NCBI RefSeq assembly: GCF_001704615.3 | Contig: NZ_CP029397.2 | Location: 1,240,001-1,304,000, forward strand | DNA: 64,000 bases | Direction: 5' to 3' | Source: Acinetobacter defluvii | GTDB lineage: Bacteria > Pseudomonadota > Gammaproteobacteria > Pseudomonadales > Moraxellaceae | In this document: positions 17,373 to 26,298 of the stretch, one piece after another | How the letters are laid out: every line of letters starts with the position of its first letter | Position numbering within the stretch: the stretch's first letter is position 1 | The notes under the pieces: generated by a model | The model's input: the letters and a program-made list of their open reading frames with translations, nothing else | Database searches by the model: none | What the model was told of the DNA's origin: nothing | Position numbers and translations under genes: made by a program

Positions 17373-17481
17373 CTAGTGATAAAATTCATTTTTAATTGAA
17401 TAAATTATACACTAAAACTTATGACGACACACTCTAGTAAGATCCTTATGTTATTTTTAGAGTTTTTGTTTTAAAACTATT

Positions 17482-17568
17482 GTTCACTGCCGTATAGGCA
17501 GCTTAGAAAAGTATAAGAAAATGATTGAATTGAAAAAAAGGTTCACTGCCATATAGGCAGTTTAAAAT
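17482..17568 (+). CRISPR. Orphan two-repeat type I-F-like CRISPR mini-array
   Basis: Two 28-nt repeats (17482-17509 and 17541-17568) enclose one 31-nt A-rich spacer (17510-17540). Repeat 1 begins GTTCACTGCCGTATAGGCAG and ends CTTAGAAA, closely matching known type I-F repeats. Repeat 2 differs at 4 of 28 positions (11, 21, 25, 28). None of these is in the CTGCC/GGCAG stem recognised by Cas6f, and the decay is in the loop and 3' handle, as in a leader-distal terminal repeat. No cas gene is in the window. The IS at 16602-17434 lies where the leader should be. A vestigial array is most likely. Confidence 0.75.
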
Positions 17569-17616
17569 AATAGTTCTAGTTAAAAACCTAGATCAATTTA
17601 AAGCAAAGATCAAAGC

Positions 17617-18174
17617 TTAAAGTGCCTTGATCTTTGCTTGTGCTTCGGCAATGGTTTTAGCATTTTGTTGTTGTTGAGCTGACTTTAAAATCGCTAACCA
17701 TAATTGTTTACGCATTGCATCATTTTGTGCAAAACTTAAACCACGTCTTGCTAAAGACTCCGCATTTTTCGCTTGATTTTTATGACTTGCAATGAGTGCC
17801 AACCATAAATAGGTTTCAGCAGACTGAGGGGCTAAACGCTGAGCTTGTAATGCATAATTTTCTGCTTCACTCCACTTGTTTTGACGAAATGCAGCTTCAG
17901 TTTTTTTAATCAATTGATTAAATGCAGGAATATCATGCCCATCATCAAATTTTTGGGCTTGTACTTTTTGATCAGGCACAATCACTTGCATTGGTTGACG
18001 TTTAATTTCAGGGCGTTCATAAGGAATAATTTTTACGCCATCAGGAGTTTCAACTTTAGGCTTCTGTGTTGGCGCTGGTTCAGGTTTTTTACCTGAACCT
18101 GTTTGTACTGGAGTTGATTGACAGGCTCCCAATCCTAAAAAAAGTACAGCAACACCTAAATATTTTATTTGCAT
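17617..18174 (-). CDS. lpoP: Lipoprotein activator of PBP1b, LpoP-like
   Basis: A lipoprotein whose signal peptide ends in the lipobox LGAC, followed by a Pro/Lys-rich flexible stretch (about 22-65) and a C-terminal TPR-like domain (FRQNKWSEAENYALQAQRLA, then AETYLWLALIASHKNQ). This build, next to the class A PBP1b gene, matches LpoP of Pseudomonas and Acinetobacter, an outer-membrane lipoprotein that stimulates PBP1b. The start is the ATG at 18172-18174, 11 bp after the PBP1b stop; a GTG at 18183 is the alternative. The two genes form an operon. LpoP identity rests on architecture and context. Confidence 0.82.
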   Translation of the reverse strand: MQIKYLGVAVLFLGLGACQSTPVQTGSGKKPEPAPTQKPKVETPDGVKIIPYERPEIKRQPMQVIVPDQKVQAQKFDDGHDIPAFNQLIKKTEAAFRQNKWSEAENYALQAQRLAPQSAETYLWLALIASHKNQAKNAESLARRGLSFAQNDAMRKQLWLAILKSAQQQQNAKTIAEAQAKIKAL

Positions 18175-18185
18175 AACAACCACTC

Positions 18186-20585
18186 TTAATTTTGATAACT
18201 ACCACTTGAAATCACACGTCCTTGATTATTTAAATCTTGATCCATGTTGCTTTCACTTTCACGAATGTAGTTTTCAATACTATCGTTGGAGTTATCGGTT
18301 GGTGGGTTATTTTCCGTATCAGGAATGTAAGTCGGTTCAACCTCATAATGTGGCATGCCACATGCGGTTGCTTGGCGTGGCACTGAGTTACGCAGTAACG
18401 GAATATAGAAACTATGATCACAACCTTGTGCTGAAAGCTGACCACTGTCACTGTCAATCCATTGCCATTGTACATTGTCAGTTTGACGTAGGTTGACAGG
18501 TTTCTGACGTAATTGTTTCATGACATTGGTCCACACAGGCAATGCACCTGATGATCCTGTCAAGCCCGTGACTTTATTGTCATCTAATCCTAACCAAACC
18601 ACAGCCAAATGATTGCCTGAGTAGCCAGCAAACCACGAGTCACGTGTGTCGTTGGTTGTGCCAGATTTACCTGCAAGTTTCAGTTCAGGTGAAAGACTCG
18701 CATACGCTGAGCGACCTGTACCAGAAGACATAACTTGCTGTAAACCATAATTCAAAATATAAGCAGCAGAAGGGTCAATGGTTTGCTGTACGTTTAAATT
18801 ATAACGTTCTAATAAGCGTCCATTCGAATCCACCACAGAGCGAATGGCTTTAACAGGGTATTTAAAGCCACCTGTGGCAAAGTTGCCATAGATACTCATT
18901 ACTTCCATCGGTGACATATCAACAGCACCAAGGAAAATAGATGGATAATTGGGAATGGTGGACTCTACACCAAATTTGGTCAGTTGGTTTTTAAAGGTAG
19001 ACAAACCAAACTCTTGTCCTAAGCGTACTGCAGATAAGTTGTAAGAGTTTGCAAGAGCTTGAACCATTGGCACATAGCCGTGACCACCACCACTATAGTT
19101 TTTCGGTGTCCAAGATTTATTTCCATCTATCGGAATATTGATTGGGCTGTCTTCAACTTGACTTGCCCAAGTATAACGACCAGATTCAAGCGCGCTGAGA
19201 TAGATAATCGGTTTTAGCAAAGAGCCGACTTGACGTTTTGCATCAATGGTACGGTTAAAGCCAGTAAAATCTTGTGTTGAGCCTACTGCTGCAATTAGTT
19301 CGCCATTTTCAGGTTGAGTAATCAGTACAGCACCTTGTAAGTCTTTTAAACGTGAAGGATTTGAGCGAGCTAAACGACTGACTGTATCACGGAAGCTATT
19401 TTGTACTTTGGTTTGTGAAATTGGATCAAGCGTGGTGAAAATACGCAAACCTTGATTGGTTAAATCAGATTCTTGATATTCTTTTTTCAATTGACGACGC
19501 ACAATGTCTAAAAAGTCAGGAAACTTTGAAGGTCCTGTGGTCGGTTTTTTCACTACATTCAGTGGTCGAGCAGACTCGCGTTCATATTCTTCTTGGGTTA
19601 AATAACCCATTACCACCATATTGTTCAGGACAATATTGCGACGTTTTTTTGCACCTTCTGGATTTTTCCATGGATTGTATAAAGTTGGACCTTGTACTAA
19701 ACCCACCAAGTAGGCTTGTTGTGCAATATTAAGTTCACGTAAAGGTAAACCAAAATAAAACTGTGAAGCTAAGCCATAACCATTGATAGAATAATTACCA
19801 TTTTGACCTAAGTTCACTTCATTTAAATAAGCCTCTAAAATCTCATCTTTGTCATAATGAAACTCAAGAAGCAAAGACATAAAGGCTTCATTGACTTTAC
19901 GTTTTAAGGTTCTTTCAGGTGAAAGGTAAAAGTTTTTAACCAATTGTTGCGTTAGCGTAGAACCACCTTGACGTTTGCCACCCGTGACATTACTGACGAT
20001 CGCACGTGCTGTACCACGAAATGAAACTCCATGATGATGATAAAAATTACGATCTTCAGTTGCGACTAAGGCTTCAATCAAAGTCTTCGGTACTTTGTTG
20101 AGTTTGATCAGTACACGGTCTTCATTATGTTGCGGGAAAATTCCACCAACCAACATCGGCTCTAAACGAGCGATTCCTGTGCTTGAGGGCTTAGTGGCTT
20201 TAATATCTGCAACTGTATTTTCATTAAAAGAAACTTGTAAAATTTGCTCAGGGTCTACACTGTCTCCATAGTCAAAACCGCGTGTATGGACATAATAACT
20301 ATTATTTTGAACCACATAACTGCCTGATTTGTCATAACTGTCTTTTTTGCTATAACCTAATAATTTTAATTCTTGTTCAAAATCATTGGCAGCAACAGGT
20401 GCATTTGCATAAAGCTCTAATGGACGTGCGAAAACTTTTGCAGGAATATCCCATCGATTCCCTTCAAACTTATCTCGAATAATAGTGTCTAATCGCACCA
20501 AATAAATACTAAATGCTAAAAATGCAGCAATAATGAGCACACAGAAAATGAGTGCAATGATGCCTATTCCACGTTCTGACTTCAT
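18186..20585 (-). CDS. mrcB: Penicillin-binding protein 1b (bifunctional class A PBP)
   Basis: Polymerises and cross-links peptidoglycan in the periplasm, anchored by one N-terminal membrane segment (about 6-30). With the ATG at 20585 it has 799 residues. A UB2H-like region is followed by the glycosyltransferase domain with catalytic Glu177 (ATEDRNFYHHHG) and GGSTLTQQ (207-214). The transpeptidase domain carries Ser455 (GSLLKP), SYN (514-516) and KSGT (640-643), the beta-lactam targets. The C-terminus is Asn/Ser-rich. A longer frame from TTG at 20597 exists and has AGG close upstream, so the start is uncertain by four codons. LpoP follows. Confidence 0.95.
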   Translation of the reverse strand: MKSERGIGIIALIFCVLIIAAFLAFSIYLVRLDTIIRDKFEGNRWDIPAKVFARPLELYANAPVAANDFEQELKLLGYSKKDSYDKSGSYVVQNNSYYVHTRGFDYGDSVDPEQILQVSFNENTVADIKATKPSSTGIARLEPMLVGGIFPQHNEDRVLIKLNKVPKTLIEALVATEDRNFYHHHGVSFRGTARAIVSNVTGGKRQGGSTLTQQLVKNFYLSPERTLKRKVNEAFMSLLLEFHYDKDEILEAYLNEVNLGQNGNYSINGYGLASQFYFGLPLRELNIAQQAYLVGLVQGPTLYNPWKNPEGAKKRRNIVLNNMVVMGYLTQEEYERESARPLNVVKKPTTGPSKFPDFLDIVRRQLKKEYQESDLTNQGLRIFTTLDPISQTKVQNSFRDTVSRLARSNPSRLKDLQGAVLITQPENGELIAAVGSTQDFTGFNRTIDAKRQVGSLLKPIIYLSALESGRYTWASQVEDSPINIPIDGNKSWTPKNYSGGGHGYVPMVQALANSYNLSAVRLGQEFGLSTFKNQLTKFGVESTIPNYPSIFLGAVDMSPMEVMSIYGNFATGGFKYPVKAIRSVVDSNGRLLERYNLNVQQTIDPSAAYILNYGLQQVMSSGTGRSAYASLSPELKLAGKSGTTNDTRDSWFAGYSGNHLAVVWLGLDDNKVTGLTGSSGALPVWTNVMKQLRQKPVNLRQTDNVQWQWIDSDSGQLSAQGCDHSFYIPLLRNSVPRQATACGMPHYEVEPTYIPDTENNPPTDNSNDSIENYIRESESNMDQDLNNQGRVISSGSYQN

Positions 20586-20995
20586 AAAAATATGCAAAAA
20601 ACCTGAGAAATTTTGTCAATCATGCGAAGCTTTTTCAGAATTTGCAATAATTAAACTGTGAAATTAAGCAATTTACCTATAAAACAAGACAATAAAATAT
20701 AAAATCCTCAAATTAAGCAGATTTTTAAGTACGCATCATCTTTTTATGAATGAAAAATGGATTGAATTAAGTCATTGAGTTTTATTTGATTTAAAGAAAG
20801 TAAACAACACGCACTACAAACTAGCCGAAAAATCAAAAATAAATCTGTGCCTGCAATAAAAGTTTAAGCCATGATCTTTAATATGTATAATTCATTGTGT
20901 AGTTTAGAATTACAATACAGTCTAACGAAAATTAGACATAGACAGTTTGCTGTTTATGTCAAGGTATTTTCAACAGATTGTTAAAAAGGAAATTG
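20586..20995. other. Gap between divergent mrcB and nadK
   Basis: A 410-bp AT-rich region that should hold two divergent promoters. It contains a strong hairpin just before nadK (20935-20960, listed separately). No open frame is convincing. Confidence 0.5.
20935..20960 (+). other. Hairpin or operator-like palindrome upstream of nadK
   Basis: GACATAGACAG and CTGTTTATGTC pair over 11 bp (one G-U) with a TTTG tetraloop. It ends 35 bp before the nadK start and lacks a T-run, so it is not a standard terminator. It could be an RNA structure in the leader or a repressor operator. Confidence 0.4.
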
Positions 20996-21910
20996 ATGAA
21001 CCCAACACATATCTCGTCAAAAGCATTTAGAAATATTGGTCTGATTGGTCGTCCAGATAAATCATCTGTGGTAGACACATTATGTCTTATTCACGATCAT
21101 TTGCTGGGTTTAGGTTTACATCCCGTTTTTGATTCTGAAACAGCCGAACTCGTCCCTTATCGCAATACACAAACCGTAAGCCGACATTTGCTTGGTGAAG
21201 TGGTGGACTTGGTGATTGTGGTTGGGGGGGATGGTTCACTGTTGCATGCTGCACGTGCTTTAGTGAAATACAGCACGCCTGTACTTGGGGTGAATCGTGG
21301 GCGTCTAGGCTTTTTAACGGATATTAAACCCACTGAAGTCATTTTTAAACTAGATCAAGTCTTAAAAGGTGAGTTTCAGGTCGACCGCCGTTTTTTATTG
21401 GAAATGGAAATCCGCAGTCAAAAACAAATCATTTATGAGGCGATTGCTTTGAATGATGTGGTTTTGCATTCGGGTAAATCCGTCCATATGATCGATTTTG
21501 ATTTAAAAATTGATGGGCAATATGTCTATCGCCAACATAGTGATGGTTTAATTGTGTCAACGCCAACAGGTTCCACAGCCTATGCGCTGTCAGGTGGTGG
21601 TCCAATTTTACATCCAAGTATGGATGCCATCGCACTCGTTCCAATGCATCCACATACTTTATCTTCTCGTCCAATCGTGGTGGGCGGGCAAAGTGAAATT
21701 AAAATTGAAATTCGTGAAAATCGTGTCTTGCCAATGGTCAGTGCAGATGGACAAAGTAGTGTTTCATTAAATGTCGGTGATTGTTTGCATATTCGTAAAC
21801 ATCCCTTTAAATTAACCCTTATACATCCACCGGGTTATGACTTTTATATGGCATGTCGTACTAAACTTGGTTGGAACCAAGATTTTGATTCATTGCAACA
21901 GCAGGATTAA
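20996..21910 (+). CDS. nadK: NAD kinase
   Basis: Phosphorylates NAD to NADP with ATP, the only route to NADP. The start is the ATG at 20996 behind AAAAGGAAATTG, giving 304 residues; a TTG at 20978 opens a longer frame. The key motif GGDGS (77-81) holds the catalytic Asp, and the NE/D-type segment appears as ALNDVVLHSG. The conserved C-terminal block TPTGSTAYALSGGGPI binds NAD. A YeaC-like gene starts 2 bp after the stop, so they are co-transcribed. Confidence 0.95.
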   Translation: MNPTHISSKAFRNIGLIGRPDKSSVVDTLCLIHDHLLGLGLHPVFDSETAELVPYRNTQTVSRHLLGEVVDLVIVVGGDGSLLHAARALVKYSTPVLGVNRGRLGFLTDIKPTEVIFKLDQVLKGEFQVDRRFLLEMEIRSQKQIIYEAIALNDVVLHSGKSVHMIDFDLKIDGQYVYRQHSDGLIVSTPTGSTAYALSGGGPILHPSMDAIALVPMHPHTLSSRPIVVGGQSEIKIEIRENRVLPMVSADGQSSVSLNVGDCLHIRKHPFKLTLIHPPGYDFYMACRTKLGWNQDFDSLQQQD

Positions 21911-21912
21911 TC

Positions 21913-22179
21913 ATGAATATTGAACAAATGCTTTCTATGCTTGACGCAGATGTCGTAGCACGTTTGAAAACTGCCGTTGAAATTGGTAAATGGCCAAATG
22001 GTGTTGTCTTGACCAAAGAGCAGCGTGAAATCTGTATGCAAGCGGTAATTGCATGGGAACATCAAAATTTAGATGAAAAAGAACGTTCTGGCTATATTGA
22101 CAAAGGGCATAAAGAAGAAGGCGAAGAGTGTGACTCTCATGTACCTGAGCCTGAATTTAAACCGATTCGTTTTGTATAA
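21913..22179 (+). CDS. YeaC-like DUF1315 protein
   Basis: An 88-residue protein with the DUF1315/YeaC pattern: MNIEQMLSMLDADVVARLKTAVEIGKWPNG, closely like E. coli YeaC (residues about 1-30), then LTKEQRE and a variable acidic C-terminus. YeaC has no established function. It starts 2 bp after nadK, with which it forms an operon ended by the terminator at 22185. Confidence 0.82.
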   Translation: MNIEQMLSMLDADVVARLKTAVEIGKWPNGVVLTKEQREICMQAVIAWEHQNLDEKERSGYIDKGHKEEGEECDSHVPEPEFKPIRFV

Positions 22180-22184
22180 GTAAG

Positions 22185-22211
22185 AAAAAGGACGAGATAT
22201 TCGTCCTTTTT
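22185..22211. terminator. Bidirectional terminator between yeaC-like gene and ybiB
   Basis: A perfect 11-bp stem (AAAAAGGACGA with TCGTCCTTTTT) and 5-nt loop, with A-run and T-run on either side. It can serve both convergent genes. Confidence 0.9.
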
Positions 22212-22243
22212 CTTTGATTAAAATATAGCTAAAAATATCAAAC

Positions 22244-23239
22244 TTAAAAGCGTGTATTCCACAACTCTTCGGCTTTGAGCATTGCTTGTTGATAGTCACT
22301 GACTACACCCATAGTATAAAGTGCGATGCCCATTGTTTCAATTACAGCCATTTCACCATATTCATGCTTTTGCTGACCTAACCACATCGCTTTAAAGATT
22401 TCTAAATCTAATTCTTCTTCGGCAGGACTACGATTATCTGTCAGTTTTGGTAATTCATGTTCATACAATTCACCATTTTTTATCCCACAAATTAAGGTCT
22501 TGGCATCAGGGTTGCGTTCAAATTCACCGCCTTCACCTTTGATCACTGCACTATTTTGATAACCGAGTTTAAATGCCGCCTGTTGATGTGAACTACGATA
22601 AGCTGGATGAAAAATTGCTTGCATGGTTGCTTGGGCGTTAAAAGGATTGATTAAGCGTGCTAAGGTGTGAATCGGTGAGCGTAATCCCATCACATTTCTT
22701 AAACCGATTAAATCACTTAAAATTGGAGAAATCACGTTTAACGGTAAATAGGCAAAATTATGTTTGGCTAATTGTGTAGCGACATCATTTTCATTTTGAC
22801 AAATCGAATAGCTTAAGTATTGTAAAACTTGTTCTGTGTAAACACGATTGATCGTATGTCCAGCAGCACCATGCATGACAACTTTATAGCCATGATGCGC
22901 CAAAGTTAAAGCAGACAATAAAAACCAAGGGAAATGTTTACGTTTACCTGCGTAAGATGACCAGTCCAAATCAACATGTAAAGGTTTAAAGTTCAATTGG
23001 TCTTTGGTCGCTTGGACAAAGCCTGCCAGTTCATCTACTGATTCTTCTTTCACCCGCAGTAACATTAAAAAAGCACCGAGTTGCACATCCAAAACTTCAT
23101 TTTTTAAAATCATGGAAAATGCTTGATAGGCTTCTGCATAGGTCAAAGAACGTGCACCATTTTTGCCTTTTCCAATAATACGGATATATTGGGCAAAAGG
23201 GTGTTCAAAATCTTGATATAAATTACGCTTTGTATTCAT
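22244..23239 (-). CDS. ybiB: YbiB/TrpD2-family protein
   Basis: A 331-residue member of the anthranilate-phosphoribosyltransferase fold. The N-terminal helical domain is clear (FAQYIRIIGKGKNGARSLTYAEA; LGAFLMLLRVKEESVDELAGF). The glycine-rich PRPP loop GTGGDG of true TrpD is absent, and MHGAAGHT and GLRSPIHTLARLINPF sit at equivalent places. This matches YbiB (TrpD2), reported in E. coli as a nucleic-acid-binding protein without TrpD activity. It is monocistronic and convergent with nadK-yeaC. It is not a tryptophan-pathway duplicate. Confidence 0.85.
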   Translation of the reverse strand: MNTKRNLYQDFEHPFAQYIRIIGKGKNGARSLTYAEAYQAFSMILKNEVLDVQLGAFLMLLRVKEESVDELAGFVQATKDQLNFKPLHVDLDWSSYAGKRKHFPWFLLSALTLAHHGYKVVMHGAAGHTINRVYTEQVLQYLSYSICQNENDVATQLAKHNFAYLPLNVISPILSDLIGLRNVMGLRSPIHTLARLINPFNAQATMQAIFHPAYRSSHQQAAFKLGYQNSAVIKGEGGEFERNPDAKTLICGIKNGELYEHELPKLTDNRSPAEEELDLEIFKAMWLGQQKHEYGEMAVIETMGIALYTMGVVSDYQQAMLKAEELWNTRF

Positions 23240-23661
23240 AAATTGATGATAAAAAATAAAAATATTTGGAAAATACTATGACATAAAAAGTATGGAAAGG
23301 CTGTAATGATGTTTATATAAGACTAAGGTCTAATACGATTTTGTAGAATAATTAAACAGAAATTACATTTTGAGCAAGTCCAATAGAGGTTTTTTGACTA
23401 GAATTAGCATGTTTAATTTATTTATCTCCTGTTCTCTTAAAATTTAAAAGTATTTTTTTATTGCTTTTAAATCTTAATCAAGACCTATAAAAATTTTTAA
23501 TGATATAAATTTTCTGGAAAATGCCATTTTCTAGGGGATTTTTTATTTTTAAAAATTGGTTTTTTGTAGAGTTTGATGAGAATGACTTGGCTGTGTTTCT
23601 GTTCAGGATCACTACAAATAAAATATTTCTGCTGTTGGAAATATCGAAAGAAGTTATCATT
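23240..23661. other. Gap upstream of dctA
   Basis: A 422-bp AT-rich region between divergent ybiB and dctA. The longer in-frame extension of dctA upstream of 23662 is not credible as coding. No clear promoter or operator stands out. Confidence 0.45.
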
Positions 23662-25008
23662 ATGGCTAAAAAACCTTTGTATAAATCACTTTACTTTCAA
23701 GTGATTGTTGCCATTATTGCAGGTGTGTTGGTGGGGCATTATTTCCCAAGTACCACACAATTAATCAATGGTGTTGAAAAACATATTCCGGGTATTGGTG
23801 AGCAATTAAAACCCCTTGGAGATGCTTTTATTCGTCTCATTAAGATGATCATTGCACCTGTTATTTTCTGTACCGTGGTCAGTGGCATCGCAGGGATGGA
23901 AAGTATGAAATCTGTTGGTAAGACAGGTGGTATTGCTCTACTTTACTTTGAAATTGTATCTACCATTGCGTTATTGATTGGTTTGTTGGTTATCAATATT
24001 GCAAAACCTGGTGTAGGCATGAATATTGATCCTGCCTCATTAGATACATCAGGTATTTCTAAATATGTTGAGTCGGGTGAATCCCAGTCAACTATTGATT
24101 TCTTAATGAATATTATTCCAAATACAGTGGTTGGGGCATTTGCAGAAGGTGAGATTTTACAAGTTTTACTGTTTGCAATCTTATTTGGATTTGCACTGCA
24201 TAAATTAGGAGATGCAGGAAAGCCTGTGTTGAAGTTGGTTGATCAAGTTGCATATGTATTCTTTAACATTGTAAATATGATCATGAAACTTGCACCAATC
24301 GGTGCATTTGGTGCGATGGCATTTACCATTGGTAAATATGGTATTGGAAGTCTAGCACAACTTGCACAATTGATTATTTGTTTCTATATCACATGTTTAT
24401 TATTTATTTTCATTGTGTTAGGTACAATCAGTCGTATTTGTGGTTTTAGCATTCTAAAAATTATTCGTATGATTCGTGAAGAGTTATTGATCGTACTTGG
24501 TACTTCTTCTTCTGAGTCCGTCTTACCGAGAATGTTGAAAAAGCTTGAAATTGCAGGTTGTGAGAAATCTGTGGTTGGTTTGGTGATTCCTACAGGTTAT
24601 TCATTTAACTTGGATGGTACTTCTATTTATTTAACAATGGCGGCAATTTTTATTGCACAAGCGACCAATACACAACTCGATGTATCGCACCAAATTACTT
24701 TATTGGTGGTGTTATTAATTTCATCTAAAGGTGCAGCAGGTGTAACAGGTTCAGGTTTCATTGTTATGGCAGCAACATTGTCGGCAGTTGGGCATATTCC
24801 TGTTGCTGGTTTGGCATTGATTCTAGGTATTGATCGCTTTATGTCAGAAGCGCGGGCTTTAACCAATCTAGTGGGCAACTCTTTGGCAACGATTGTGGTT
24901 GCAAAATGGGTGGGGCATTTGGATGAAAACAAACTACATCATGCTTTAAATCATCCAGAAGAATTAGATAAAAAAATGTTAGAAGCAAATACGCAAAAAA
25001 CTGTTTAA
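23662..25008 (+). CDS. dctA: C4-dicarboxylate/proton symporter DctA
   Basis: Inner-membrane importer of succinate, fumarate and malate, of the DAACS (glutamate-transporter fold) family. The start is the ATG at 23662 ([14 protein letters not shown]), giving 448 residues, the usual DctA size; the upstream 47 in-frame codons are non-coding. Eight transmembrane segments and two re-entrant loops are expected. The serine-rich hairpin [11 protein letters not shown] and the substrate-site block [11 protein letters not shown] are visible, as is [17 protein letters not shown]. It stands alone, ended by a terminator. A glutamate/aspartate substrate is the alternative. Confidence 0.9.
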   Translation: MAKKPLYKSLYFQVIVAIIAGVLVGHYFPSTTQLINGVEKHIPGIGEQLKPLGDAFIRLIKMIIAPVIFCTVVSGIAGMESMKSVGKTGGIALLYFEIVSTIALLIGLLVINIAKPGVGMNIDPASLDTSGISKYVESGESQSTIDFLMNIIPNTVVGAFAEGEILQVLLFAILFGFALHKLGDAGKPVLKLVDQVAYVFFNIVNMIMKLAPIGAFGAMAFTIGKYGIGSLAQLAQLIICFYITCLLFIFIVLGTISRICGFSILKIIRMIREELLIVLGTSSSESVLPRMLKKLEIAGCEKSVVGLVIPTGYSFNLDGTSIYLTMAAIFIAQATNTQLDVSHQITLLVVLLISSKGAAGVTGSGFIVMAATLSAVGHIPVAGLALILGIDRFMSEARALTNLVGNSLATIVVAKWVGHLDENKLHHALNHPEELDKKMLEANTQKTV

Positions 25009-25048
25009 CCTTATTTCTTTTGAGAATAAGTGAGTGTGAGTCTAATTT

Positions 25049-25080
25049 AAAACCGAGTTAAGCTATTGGCTCGGTTTTTA
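25049..25080 (+). terminator. Terminator of dctA
   Basis: AAAACCGAG and CTCGGTTTT form the stem, followed by T residues, about 40 bp after the dctA stop. Confidence 0.85.
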
Positions 25081-25208
25081 TATCTTTTCTCCTGTGTCTA
25101 TACCATCAGACTCAATAACTTTTCTAGCATATTTTTGAGAAATTGGCGAATTATGGCTTATGTTTGTTAAATGAAAAATTTAATTGAGTATGGGTATTAT
25201 TAAAAAAT

Positions 25209-25238
25209 CAAAAAGGCTTTGATTTACAAAGCCTTTTT
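25209..25238 (-). terminator. Terminator of argF
   Basis: A stem of AAAAAGGCTTTG with CAAAGCCTTTTT, lying 16 bp past the argF stop on the minus strand and flanked by A/T runs on both sides. Confidence 0.85.
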
Positions 25239-25253
25239 AAATATTTTAAATAG

Positions 25254-26174
25254 TTATGCTTTCTTTAAGTTTTCATTGAGTAAAAACTCAACCAAAGCTT
25301 TTTGCGCATGTAAGCGGTTCTCTGCTTCATCCCAAACCACAGCATTTTTATGGTCAAGCATATTTTCAGAAATTTCCTCACCACGATGGGCAGGTAAGCA
25401 ATGCATAAATAAACAATCAGGGTGTGCCAAGTCCATTAATTTTTCATTCACTTGATAGTCAGCAAAGGCTTTTTCACGGATTTTTTGTTCTTCTTCTTGC
25501 CCCATGCTTGCCCAAACGTCAGTCACGATCAGGTCAGCATTTACCGCAGCATCTTCAGCAGAATCAACTAAATCAACACAATGTCCAAACTCAGATAAAA
25601 ACTCTGGTTTTGGCTCATAACCTTTAGGAGATGCAATTTTTAATTTAAACCCCCACATATGTGCAGCTTCAATATAAGAATTACACATATTATTGCCATC
25701 ACCAATCCAAGCAACGGTTTTACCTTCGATAGAACCACGATGCTCAACAAAAGTTTGTATATCAGCTAAAAGTTGGCAGGGATGATGATCATCTGTCAAT
25801 GCGTTGATCACAGGCACCTTAGAATATTCGGCAAAACGTTCAACAATATCATGACCAAAAGTACGAATCATCACAATATCTAACATACTGGAAATCACAC
25901 GTGCAGAATCCTCAATCGGCTCACCACGACCTAATTGTGTGTCACGAGAAGATAAAAAAATTGCACTACCACCAAACTGGCTCATACCTGCTTCAAAAGA
26001 AACACGAGTACGGGTACTCGACTTTTCAAAAATCATGCCCATGACCTTGCCAACAAAAGGTTGGAAAGTTTCATTGTTATGCTGTTTTCGCTTCAATTCC
26101 TGCGCACGGTCAATAATGCGGTTCAATTCAGCAGTGGATAGGTCACGTAATGTTAGAAAATGTCGTAGAGTCAT
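25254..26174 (-). CDS. argF: Ornithine carbamoyltransferase
   Basis: Makes citrulline from ornithine and carbamoyl phosphate in arginine synthesis. The start at 26174 (MTLRHFLTL) gives 306 residues, the usual length; the longer frame adds 11 unlikely residues. Carbamoyl-phosphate motifs are SSTRTR (52-57) and HPCQ (131-134). Ornithine-site motifs are the DxxxSMG-like DVWASMG (219-225) and HCLPAHRG (258-265). Anabolic ArgF is favoured because no arcA or arcC lies nearby. Confidence 0.95.
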   Translation of the reverse strand: MTLRHFLTLRDLSTAELNRIIDRAQELKRKQHNNETFQPFVGKVMGMIFEKSSTRTRVSFEAGMSQFGGSAIFLSSRDTQLGRGEPIEDSARVISSMLDIVMIRTFGHDIVERFAEYSKVPVINALTDDHHPCQLLADIQTFVEHRGSIEGKTVAWIGDGNNMCNSYIEAAHMWGFKLKIASPKGYEPKPEFLSEFGHCVDLVDSAEDAAVNADLIVTDVWASMGQEEEQKIREKAFADYQVNEKLMDLAHPDCLFMHCLPAHRGEEISENMLDHKNAVVWDEAENRLHAQKALVEFLLNENLKKA

Positions 26175-26298
26175 GGTTACTCCACAATAATTGCTTAGCC
26201 AAAACACAAATAGCGATTGACCAACAATTCATTGTTGGTTGATTAAAAACGAAAAAGAATCTTCTAATATACTATAACAATGTTCAAATGCAAAAAAA

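Larger units (their letters stand above)
16602..17434 (-). mobile_element. IS5-family insertion sequence (IS427-like group)
   Basis: An 833-bp element bounded by perfect 14-bp inverted repeats, GAGTGTGTCGTCAT (16602-16615) and its complement (17421-17434). It is flanked by a TA duplication (16600-16601 and 17435-17436). The size, TA duplication and two overlapping transposase frames joined by a -1 shift fit the IS427 group of IS5. Both ends and both frames are intact, so it looks recent and potentially mobile. It inserted 47 bp upstream of the CRISPR-like repeats at 17482. Confidence 0.93.

Noticed and set aside
17482..17568. Guide RNA array of a CRISPR-associated Tn7-like transposon
   Set aside because: No tniQ, tnsA-C, cas or Tn7-type end sequence was seen nearby; the neighbouring element is a simple IS5-family IS.
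22244..23239. Second trpD
   Set aside because: The PRPP-binding GTGGDG motif is missing, and the sequence matches the YbiB/TrpD2 branch.
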